In this document: piece by piece, positions 6,625 through 12,389 of the stretch | Numbering within the stretch: the first letter of the stretch is position 1 | How the letters are laid out: every line of letters starts with the position of its first letter | The notes under the pieces: model-generated | The model's database searches: none | The model's input: only the letters and a program-made list of their open reading frames with translations | Told to the model about the DNA's origin: nothing | Made by a program: the position numbers and the translations under genes | Source: Anaerolineae bacterium | Lineage (GTDB): Bacteria > Chloroflexota > Anaerolineae > DRVO01 | Assembly: GCA_012719195.1 (NCBI GenBank) | Contig: JAAYAV010000212.1 | Coordinates: forward strand, 1 to 12,389 | Length of the DNA stretch: 12,389 nt | Direction of reading: 5' to 3'

Positions 6625-8499
6625 ATGTCAGCAGTAACCGGAGGCGGCCTCGCTAAGTACTACGGGGCCCAGGACATATTCCGCGCCGTCTCCTTCGCCC
6701 TCGCCGGGAGCGAGAAGGTCGGCCTCATCGGGCCCAACGGGGTGGGCAAGACCACCCTTCTGCGCATTATCGCCGGGCTGGAGACTCCCACCGAGGGCTC
6801 GGTGCACCGCGCCGCCGGCCTCACCGTCGGCTACCTGCCCCAGGACGCCCGCATTGAAGGCGAGTGCACTCTCTGGGAGGCGGCCCTCGCTGCCCTCCAG
6901 TCCGTTCGCGCGCAGGAACGCCGGCTCCGCCAGCTTGAGGCCGCCATCGCTCACAGCGATGACCCGGCCGTCTGGAAGCAGTACGAGGAAAGCGAGCACC
7001 GCTTCCAGGCCGCGGGCGGATACGACTACGAGTGGCGCGCTCGCCAGACACTGGAAGGGCTGGGCCTGACCGGCAGCCTGGACATGTCCGTCAGTCGCCT
7101 CAGCGGCGGCCAGCATACCCGCGCCCGCTTAGCACAGCTTCTCCTGCAGCAGCCAGACGTGCTCCTCCTTGACGAGCCCACCAACCACCTCGACCTCCAG
7201 GCGCTCACCTGGCTGGAGTCGTTCCTGCGCGACTGGGAGGGCTCGCTCATCGCCGTATCCCACGACCGCTACTTTCTGGACGCAGTAGTGAACACCATCT
7301 GGGAGCTGACACCGGAGGGGATAGAGCGCTACCGGGGCAACTACAGCGCCCACGAGGCCCAAAAGGCGGAACGGCTCGAGCGCCAGCGCCGCGAGTACGA
7401 GCGTCAGCAGGAGCACATCCGCAACACCGAGGCCTTCATCCGCCGCTATAAGGCCGGCCAGCGCTACCGCGAGGCCCGCGGCCGACAGACGAGGCTGAAT
7501 CGCCTGGAGCGGATCGAACGCCCCGATCAGGCGCAGACCATGAACGTGCGACTCAAGGCGACGGCACGCGGGGCCTGGGTGGTGGTAGAAGCGCACGACT
7601 TGGCGATCGGCTATGAGACCGACCGGCCGCTCTTTCGGGCCGACGACTTGGTCCTGCTTCGGGGCGAGAGGGCCGCTCTCATTGGCCCCAACGGGTCCGG
7701 CAAGACCACCTTCCTCCGCGTGCTTCTGGGACAGATGGCTCCGCTCGCGGGCCGGCTGATGCTGGGCCACAACGTGATTCCGGGCTACCTCTCTCAGGCC
7801 CAGGACGAGCTCCATCCGGGCCGCTCGTTGGCGGAAGAGGTGCAATCGGTCAGCAGCTTGACGCTGGCCGAAGTGCGCGACCACCTCGCTCGCTTCCTCT
7901 TCACCGGCGACGACCCCTTCAAGATGGTGGACGACCTGAGCGGCGGCGAGCGCAGTCGTCTCGCTCTCGCCAAGCTCACCCTGCAGGGAGCCAACTTCCT
8001 TATGCTGGACGAGCCGACCAACCAGCTGGACATGCTCTCGCGGGACGTGCTGGAGTCGGTCCTCAGCGAATACGACGGTACCGCTCTCTTCGTCTCCCAC
8101 GACCGCTACTTCATCGACGCCCTCGCCACTCACGTCTGGGCCATCGAAGACGGTCGGCTGAACGTGTACCACGGCCACTACAGCGACTACGCCGCCGCCC
8201 GGGCCGCTGCCATCGCCGACCAGCGCCAGGAACGGGAGGCCAACGAGCGACCTCTCTCGCCTAGGTCCACCCCCGAGGCGCGCGCCGCCCAGCGGGCGGA
8301 GAAGCGTCGGCAGGAGCGACTGCTGGAAGTGGAGGCCGAGATCGAGCGCCTCGAGGCTGAGATAGCTGACCTGGAGGAGGGCCTGGCGAAGGCCGCTCAG
8401 GAGACCGACCTGGAGGCCTTGCGCAGCCTGGGGCTGGAGCACGCGGTACTGACCGAGTCTCTGGAAGCCGCTTACCGGGAGTGGGAGGAGGTGGCCTAG
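6625..8499 (+). CDS. ABC-F family ATPase (ribosome-associated, two ATP-binding domains)
   Basis: 624 residues with no membrane segment, so not a transporter. ABC-F proteins bind the ribosomal E site and reshape stalled complexes. First domain: Walker A GPNGVGKT (36-43), signature LSGGQ (159-163), Walker B DVLLLDEPTNHLD (178-190) with E184, H213. Linker about 240-310 is rich in R, E and Q (tRNA-interacting motif) and of ordinary length, unlike the long linkers of many antibiotic-resistance members. Second domain: GPNGSGKT (354-361), LSGGE (438-442), LDEPTNQLD (461-469) with E463, H492. A charged coiled coil follows (about 550-624), as in Uup/YdiF-type proteins. TAG directly precedes the ATG in frame, so no earlier start is possible; the ribosome site is weak. 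The stop overlaps the coaE start by one base. A housekeeping role is likelier than drug resistance. Confidence 0.93.
   Translation: MSAVTGGGLAKYYGAQDIFRAVSFALAGSEKVGLIGPNGVGKTTLLRIIAGLETPTEGSVHRAAGLTVGYLPQDARIEGECTLWEAALAALQSVRAQERRLRQLEAAIAHSDDPAVWKQYEESEHRFQAAGGYDYEWRARQTLEGLGLTGSLDMSVSRLSGGQHTRARLAQLLLQQPDVLLLDEPTNHLDLQALTWLESFLRDWEGSLIAVSHDRYFLDAVVNTIWELTPEGIERYRGNYSAHEAQKAERLERQRREYERQQEHIRNTEAFIRRYKAGQRYREARGRQTRLNRLERIERPDQAQTMNVRLKATARGAWVVVEAHDLAIGYETDRPLFRADDLVLLRGERAALIGPNGSGKTTFLRVLLGQMAPLAGRLMLGHNVIPGYLSQAQDELHPGRSLAEEVQSVSSLTLAEVRDHLARFLFTGDDPFKMVDDLSGGERSRLALAKLTLQGANFLMLDEPTNQLDMLSRDVLESVLSEYDGTALFVSHDRYFIDALATHVWAIEDGRLNVYHGHYSDYAAARAAAIADQRQEREANERPLSPRSTPEARAAQRAEKRRQERLLEVEAEIERLEAEIADLEEGLAKAAQETDLEALRSLGLEHAVLTESLEAAYREWEEVA
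8486..8491 (+). promoter_or_regulatory. Ribosome binding site fixing the coaE start
   Basis: AGGAGG inside the last codons of the ABC-F gene lies seven bases before GTG 8499. That start places the P-loop at residues 5-15, as in other CoaE proteins. The junction TAGTG means stop and start share one base, a sign of translational coupling. Confidence 0.8.
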
Positions 8500-9392
8500 T
8501 GCGCGTCATCGGCCTTACCGGCAACATCGCCACCGGCAAGTCCCTGGTCGCGACACGACTTGCGGCTCTCGGCGCCGACCACACTGATGCCGACCGTCTG
8601 GCACACCAAGCCATGGAGCCCGGCGAGCCGGCCTGGGAGGGCGTACGGCGCCGGTTTGGCGACTCAGTGCTCCATTCGGACGGCACGGTGGATCGTCCGG
8701 CTCTGGCGCGCGTCGTCTTCGCGGACCCGGTCGCCCTCGCGGACCTGGAGAGTATCGTGCACCCGCAGGTCCTGGCGCAGGTCGACCGCCTGCTGGAGAG
8801 CTCATCGGCGGACACCATCGTGATCGAGGCCATCAAGCTCATCGAGTCCGGCTTGCTGGCCCGCTGCCAGTCCCTCTGGGTTACCACCTGCCGGGCCGAA
8901 CTCCAGTTGGAGCGGCTACGTCGCGACCGAGGGCTGACCACGGCCGACGCGGTGCGACGCATGAACGGCCAGCCCGACGCCGCCGCCAAGGTGGCTCGTG
9001 CCGACGTCCTGCTGGTCAACGAAGGCTCTCGTGAGGACCTCCTGGCAGTCGTCGACAAAGAGTGGCGTTGCCTGACCGCCGGTGCTGCACCCCAGTCCAC
9101 CAGCACCGTCACGGTTAGCGAGCAGCCAGGGCGGGTTCTGATTGCCGCCGAGGGGGAGCACACGGCTGCCGCCACGCCGTTACCGGGGTGCGACCGGCGC
9201 CTCGACTGCGCCTCACCGGCCCGCCTGCCTCGCCTCCTGCGCCCCCTAATCGCCGCCGTGGAGTCGCACGAGAGGAGCCCGCACTTGCACGTTCCCCGAC
9301 AGACCGGGTACCTTCAGTTCATGCGCGGAGTGGGCTTTCAGGAGGTGAGCGACCGTGTCAGAGAGTCCGGTTACGCCGTCTTCCGGCGTTGA
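8499..9392 (+). CDS. coaE: Dephospho-CoA kinase with a C-terminal GNAT-like extension
   Basis: 297 residues from GTG 8499; a usual CoaE has about 200. Residues 1-192 are a complete kinase that phosphorylates the ribose 3'-hydroxyl of dephospho-CoA, the last step of CoA synthesis. Visible: P-loop GLTGNIATGKS (5-15) with K14; DADRLAH (30-36); RPALARVVFADP (66-77); VHPQV (87-91); and VIEAIKLIESGL (108-119), a substrate-binding string typical of CoaE. Residues about 193-230 look like a linker. About 231-297 (LDCASPARLPRLLRPLI, HLHVPRQTGYLQFMRGVGF, GYAVF) resemble the second half of a GNAT acetyltransferase; the acetyl-CoA-binding half is not evident. From memory, fusion of CoaE to GNAT-type domains occurs in Chloroflexota. 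Coupled to the ABC-F gene upstream; its end overlaps the next gene by 38 bases. Kinase call is firm; the tail call is moderate. Confidence 0.93.
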   Translation: MRVIGLTGNIATGKSLVATRLAALGADHTDADRLAHQAMEPGEPAWEGVRRRFGDSVLHSDGTVDRPALARVVFADPVALADLESIVHPQVLAQVDRLLESSSADTIVIEAIKLIESGLLARCQSLWVTTCRAELQLERLRRDRGLTTADAVRRMNGQPDAAAKVARADVLLVNEGSREDLLAVVDKEWRCLTAGAAPQSTSTVTVSEQPGRVLIAAEGEHTAAATPLPGCDRRLDCASPARLPRLLRPLIAAVESHERSPHLHVPRQTGYLQFMRGVGFQEVSDRVRESGYAVFRR

Positions 9393-9606
9393 CGTCGAGG
9401 AGCCTCAGGTGACCGCCTCCGGACTGCGGGGGTTCGCGGGCCGGCACCCTCAGTTGGTGGCCTGGGCCGTGCTCGCCGTGGTCATGGTGGCCATGGTGCT
9501 CTGGTCGGCCCGAGAGGTGGGGCTGCTCCCGGGGCAGATGGCCGCCGTGGTGATCGCCACCGTGCTGCTGGCTGGGCTATGCGTCTGGATCATCGGCTGG
9601 GATTGA
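9355..9606 (+). CDS. Small two-helix membrane protein downstream of coaE
   Basis: 83 residues from GTG 9355, with GGAGGTGA at 9341-9348 giving a good ribosome site inside the coaE end. A polar N-terminus (1-30) is followed by two hydrophobic helices, about 33-51 and 60-81, joined by a short loop (AREVGLLPGQ); the chain ends GWD. It is too small for an enzyme or a known transporter. The overlap with coaE (38 bases, different frame) and the strong ribosome site argue that it is a true gene, translated with coaE. Similar two-helix proteins follow coaE in some Chloroflexota, from memory, but no function is known. Its last 30 bases overlap the convergent lipoprotein gene. Confidence 0.75.
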   Translation: MSESPVTPSSGVDVEEPQVTASGLRGFAGRHPQLVAWAVLAVVMVAMVLWSAREVGLLPGQMAAVVIATVLLAGLCVWIIGWD

Positions 9607-10221
9607 CGGGCACAGGTCTCCCGGCAACTCACCACCGTTAAGCAGCAACCGTCCCAACGGGGCCAGGTAACACTCTCCCTCCACACTGCAGCGCACCTGC
9701 ACGCGCACGAAGTCCTGCACCGTCGCCTCGCCCACCGTCCTGGGCTCCGATATGGGCGGGCCGAACACGCCCACCCCGCCGTTGCGCTCCACGAATCGCC
9801 GCATGTCACTTCGGAGGCTGTGCCCCGTCTCCCGATAGTAGCGTGCGTCCGGATCCAGGCTTGAGGGCACCGAGCGGTAATGCAGGGGCGGCTGGCGGCC
9901 GCACAGCTCTTCGCCCAGATAGGCGAGCCCAACGGCGTACGACTGCGGGTACTCGGCCACGTACTCGAGCCGGCCGGCTTCGAAGTACTGCACCTCGCGG
10001 CCCTGATGGAGGCTCGGTGGGGAGATGGGGTCGCCAATCAGCGGCCCGTGGCGAGTGTAGAAGGCGACGAAGCGCTCACCCACACAGATGCCCGCCTCCG
10101 TGCACACCGGCGAAGCCTGAGCCGCTGGGGCCGGCGCGCTCTTCCCTTCTCCAGTACAGGCCACTAAGGCCCACACCAGCAGAAGGGCCACTATCCGTAG
10201 AGTCCCGCCGCTCTGGCCCAT
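9577..10221 (-). CDS. Exported lipoprotein with two Chloroflexota-type 'FGxPIS' repeats
   Basis: 214 residues from ATG 10221, with AGAGG nine bases upstream. An in-frame ATG at 10299 would add 26 arginine-rich residues without a ribosome site and is rejected. Signal peptide about 8-21 ends in the lipobox LVAC with C22 as lipid anchor, followed by a Gly/Ser/Pro/Ala-rich tether. Repeat one (about 48-103) reads FVAFYTRHGPLIGDPIS then VQYFEAGRLEY; repeat two (about 139-193) reads MRRFVERNGGVGVFGPPIS then VQDFVRVQVRC and ends in LAPLGRLLL. The pattern matches the repeat in many secreted Chloroflexota proteins, consensus roughly FxxFWxxNGGLxxFGYPIS...VQYFERxRFE. Six cysteines after the tether could form disulfides. 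The repeat's ligand is unknown. It diverges from another lipoprotein gene and converges with the small membrane protein. Confidence 0.85.
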   Translation of the reverse strand: MGQSGGTLRIVALLLVWALVACTGEGKSAPAPAAQASPVCTEAGICVGERFVAFYTRHGPLIGDPISPPSLHQGREVQYFEAGRLEYVAEYPQSYAVGLAYLGEELCGRQPPLHYRSVPSSLDPDARYYRETGHSLRSDMRRFVERNGGVGVFGPPISEPRTVGEATVQDFVRVQVRCSVEGECYLAPLGRLLLNGGELPGDLCPSIPADDPDA

Positions 10222-10316
10222 TACTTGCAGCCTCTGCCTCCGTAGACGTCCACTAGACCGCCCGTACCTTGTCGCGCTAGTTCGGCCGCCATACCCCATG
10301 CGTTAGAGGCAGGCAG
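10222..10316. other. Divergent intergenic region between two lipoprotein genes
   Basis: 95 bases hold the starts of both genes. I see no well-spaced pair of promoter hexamers on either strand; isolated TAGACG (10243) and TAGACC (10254) words lack a -35 at the right distance. Promoters must be here or inside the flanking genes, but I cannot place them. Confidence 0.4.
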
Positions 10317-11765
10317 TTGCGTTTCCGCTCCTTCGTCATCATCCTGGCCACCCTGGCGCTCTCGGCGTGCAGCAAGACCTCGCCGACTGCCTCGCTGGAG
10401 CCGTTCTCCGCCGCACTGACCAGACTCCCCGACGCGTCGCTCCAGCAGTTGGCGACGGTTCCACGCTATCACCTGTCGCTCGCGCTGAACCCCCAGAGCC
10501 GGTCGCTCACCGGCCGCGCCACCGTACACTACACGAACGGCGCCCCCGGCGAGCTGCGCGAGCTCTACTTCCGCCTCTACCCCAACATGCGCATGTACGG
10601 CGGCGCACTTGCCACCACGCGGGCAATCGTCGATGGGCGGGAAGTGCCCTTCGTTGAAATGGCCAAAGGCACCGATCTCAAGGTACCGCTGCCTCGAACC
10701 CTGCCACCGGGGGAAGCGGTTTCCATCGTCATCGACTACACGCTGTCCTACCCGGTGTCGACCGGCGACTACGACTTCTTTGGCGAGCGCGAAGGGGTGG
10801 TGATCCTGTCGGAGTGCTATCCCGTCCTCGCGCCGCTCATCGACGGGGAATGGCGTCTTGACGCCTCTCCCGGCTACGGCGACGCCGCCTACGCTGACCT
10901 GTCCCTCTATCGCCTGGAGATCACCGCCCCGGCGGCGTTCACCGTGATCGCGCCCGGCACCCTCACCGACTGGCGCTCCAGCAACGACGGAGTGGTCAGC
11001 ACCTTCGTGACCGGGCCTACCCGAACGGTTGGCATCGTCGCCGGTTCAGGCTACCAGGCCCAGGAATCACGCACCGGATCCGTGTTCCTGACCGGCTACT
11101 CAGACCCCGCCGATGCCTCGAGCATGAGCGCCGCTCTCGGCCACGCTGCCGCCATGTTGGCCTTCGCAACCGAGAGCTTCGGCCCCTACCTCTCCAGCAC
11201 CCTCACCCTAGTGCAGGTTCCCCTGGCCCGGTCCGACCTCCACCTGGGCGGCCTGGTCCTGATCAACCAGCCCTACTTCGATGAGCGACGCCAGGAAGCG
11301 GGCAGCGCTGTCGCTCTCGCCGTCAGCCGCGAGTGGTGGGGGGTGCAAGTGGCCTTCGACCCTCTGCGCGACCCCTGGCTCGACGAGAGCCTTTCCGCCT
11401 ACACCACCTATATGTACCTGCGGGCCGGCGCCGGCGAGATGGGCACCGCCGACATCGTGGCTACCTGGGAGGACGACTATCAAACCGCGGCCGCGACCGG
11501 GCAGACCAGCCCCTTACGCCAACCCCTGTCGGCCTACGGGAACTCGGCGCGCTACGAGCTGCTCGTCCATTCGCAGGGTCCCCTATTCTGGCGCGACCTC
11601 GAGCACCTGCTGGGCGAGGCCGGCCTCAAAGCCATCCTGCGCGATCTGCAGCAGTCGGCCGGCGGTGGGCACTGCGACAGCGCCGACCTGGTGCAGACCA
11701 TCGCCCGTCTGGTGGGCGAGCCGGGGCTGAAGGTGGCCGAGTCCTGGGGGCTGAGCCCCCCCTAG
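10317..11765 (+). CDS. M1-aminopeptidase-like lipoprotein lacking the zinc site (probable pseudoenzyme)
   Basis: 482 residues from TTG 10317, with AGAGG seven bases upstream. The TTG choice is supported because it yields a signal peptide (MRFRSFVIILATLALSAC) with lipobox LSAC and lipid anchor C18. Residues about 48-245 fit the beta-rich N-terminal domain of M1 peptidases (SLTGRATVHYTN at 63-74, LYFRLYPN at 83-90). The catalytic part shows AVSREWWG (335-342) and PWLDESLSAY (353-362), matching the M1 pattern HExxHQWWG...PWLNEGxAxY. At the HExxH positions it reads L334-A335-V-S-R338: both zinc histidines and the catalytic glutamate are gone. E357 remains at exactly the third-ligand spacing. The GxMEN loop (LHLGGLVLINQ, 308-318) and the tyrosine position (H418) are also changed. 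The frame is intact, so it is a maintained non-peptidase, perhaps a binding protein. Stop shared as CTAG with the HAD gene. Confidence 0.85.
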   Translation: MRFRSFVIILATLALSACSKTSPTASLEPFSAALTRLPDASLQQLATVPRYHLSLALNPQSRSLTGRATVHYTNGAPGELRELYFRLYPNMRMYGGALATTRAIVDGREVPFVEMAKGTDLKVPLPRTLPPGEAVSIVIDYTLSYPVSTGDYDFFGEREGVVILSECYPVLAPLIDGEWRLDASPGYGDAAYADLSLYRLEITAPAAFTVIAPGTLTDWRSSNDGVVSTFVTGPTRTVGIVAGSGYQAQESRTGSVFLTGYSDPADASSMSAALGHAAAMLAFATESFGPYLSSTLTLVQVPLARSDLHLGGLVLINQPYFDERRQEAGSAVALAVSREWWGVQVAFDPLRDPWLDESLSAYTTYMYLRAGAGEMGTADIVATWEDDYQTAAATGQTSPLRQPLSAYGNSARYELLVHSQGPLFWRDLEHLLGEAGLKAILRDLQQSAGGGHCDSADLVQTIARLVGEPGLKVAESWGLSPP

Positions 11766-12389
11766 TTCGAGGTAAGCAGGCTCCACTTGCCGAACAGGCG
11801 CCTCAGTCCCGCATAGTCCTCGACGACCGCGTCGGCCAGTCCATCGTCGCGGAGGCCGCTTACGCCGGTGATGAGCACCGCCCTCATGCCCATCGCTTTG
11901 GCCCCGCAGATGTCCGTGAAGGGCAGGTCGCCGACGTGGATGGCCTGGTCGGGCGCGACACCCATGGCACTCAGCGCCGCCTCATAGGGACGACGCGCCG
12001 GCTTCACCGTACCCACCTCGTCCGAGAACGCCAGGCCCTGGAAGCAGTGCAGCACGTCGTCGGCGGCCAGTATCTTCCGCATGACCCGACCCACGGTCAG
12101 CCCGGTGTCGGAGATGAGCCCGAGCCGTACTCCGGCCGCATGAAGTTCGTGGAGCAGATCGCGGGCCCCCGCCACCATCGCCGGCGGCTGCCCCAGCATC
12201 GCTTCCTCCAGGGCCGCCAGCAGCGCAGCTCTGTCTGCCACGGGCAGCCCGAGGCCGAGGTCGGCCAGGATACCGTCGAGCCAGGCGGCAGTGGTATAGA
12301 CTCTCCCCGCTCGCCACTCGCGGTCAAAGGCGGCTGCCGCGTCCGAGTAGGCCGCCGCCACCGCCTCCTCGCTCACCTCACGGCCGATG
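11762..12389 (-). CDS. HAD-superfamily hydrolase (subfamily IA-like), N-terminus beyond right edge
   Basis: 208 residues are visible and the frame is open to the window edge. A GTG at 12376 could be taken as the start, but the first HAD motif (DxDxT, carrying the nucleophile aspartate) has not yet appeared and four more coding codons precede it, so the gene surely begins outside the window. Visible: a helical cap region; motif II LGLISDTG with its serine; motif III in VGTVKPARRPYEAAL with the lysine; and motif IV HVGDLPFTDICGAKAMGM with the GDxxxxD acidic pair, followed by VLITG. This is a phosphoglycolate-phosphatase-like HAD, cytoplasmic, hydrolysing a small phosphate ester that cannot be named. 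It is convergent with the M1-like gene and its TAG stop shares CTAG with that gene's stop. Family call is firm; substrate is unknown. Confidence 0.9.
   Translation of the reverse strand, partial: IGREVSEEAVAAAYSDAAAAFDREWRAGRVYTTAAWLDGILADLGLGLPVADRAALLAALEEAMLGQPPAMVAGARDLLHELHAAGVRLGLISDTGLTVGRVMRKILAADDVLHCFQGLAFSDEVGTVKPARRPYEAALSAMGVAPDQAIHVGDLPFTDICGAKAMGMRAVLITGVSGLRDDGLADAVVEDYAGLRRLFGKWSLLTSN

Noticed and set aside
6531..6654. Short plus-strand frame from ATG 6531 across the hairpin into the ABC-F start, a possible upstream leader peptide
   Set aside because: No ribosome binding site precedes it and it overlaps the ABC-F start in another frame. No repeated codons or known stalling motif were seen.
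7129..8442. Long minus-strand open frame (437 codons) antisense to the ABC-F gene
   Set aside because: Shadow of the ABC-F coding pattern: low-complexity V/L/G/A composition and no recognisable motif.
6625..8499. ABC-F gene as an antibiotic-resistance determinant
   Set aside because: The linker is of ordinary length without the extended tip seen in many resistance members, and it sits in an operon with coaE rather than on a mobile element.
10222..10299. N-terminal extension of the repeat lipoprotein from ATG 10299
   Set aside because: It would place 26 mostly arginine, glycine and serine residues before the signal peptide, without a ribosome site. ATG 10221 gives a normal lipoprotein signal.
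1..12389. A defence island, mobile element or phage remnant
   Set aside because: No transposase, integrase, nuclease, toxin-antitoxin pair, terminal repeat or repeat array was seen, and composition appears even across the window.

Overview
The window is a GC-rich stretch of bacterial chromosome (no tRNA, rRNA, insertion sequence, phage gene or CRISPR array seen). It most likely comes from a member of the Chloroflexota. Three things point there: an exported lipoprotein built from two copies of the 'FGxPIS ... VQYFExxRxEY' repeat common in secreted Chloroflexota proteins; a dephospho-CoA kinase with a GNAT-like C-terminal tail followed by a small two-helix membrane protein; and a radical-SAM protein start of the TIGR03960 type. 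Assignment below phylum is not possible from the sequence alone.

Layout, left to right. A radical-SAM gene runs off the left edge on the minus strand (1-362) and diverges from a UlaG-like metallo-beta-lactamase-fold hydrolase (554-1195, +). That gene meets tail to tail a hybrid sensor histidine kinase (1192-3648, -); their stop codons share one CTAG. The kinase diverges across a 253-bp control region from an RseP-type intramembrane protease (3902-5023, +). Next is an orphan L-fucose-isomerase-fold protein with its own promoter and a strong hairpin after it (5114-6514, +). A tightly packed operon follows: ABC-F ATPase (6625-8499), coaE (8499-9392, sharing one base with the ABC-F stop) and a two-helix membrane protein (9355-9606). 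Its end overlaps by 30 bp the convergent two-repeat lipoprotein (9577-10221, -). That gene diverges across 95 bp from a lipoprotein with the fold of an M1 aminopeptidase but without its catalytic residues (10317-11765, +). The latter again shares a CTAG with a convergent HAD-family phosphatase (11762-12389, -) that runs off the right edge.

Most genes are housekeeping or envelope functions on short transcription units: translation and ribosome rescue (ABC-F), CoA synthesis, membrane proteolysis, sensing, and surface lipoproteins. I did not find a clearly new multi-gene system. The best leads are the inactivated M1-peptidase lipoprotein beside a second lipoprotein, the half GNAT-like domain fused to CoaE, the histidine kinase whose H-box reads HIFNN instead of HDFNN, and structured leaders in front of the radical-SAM and ABC-F genes.
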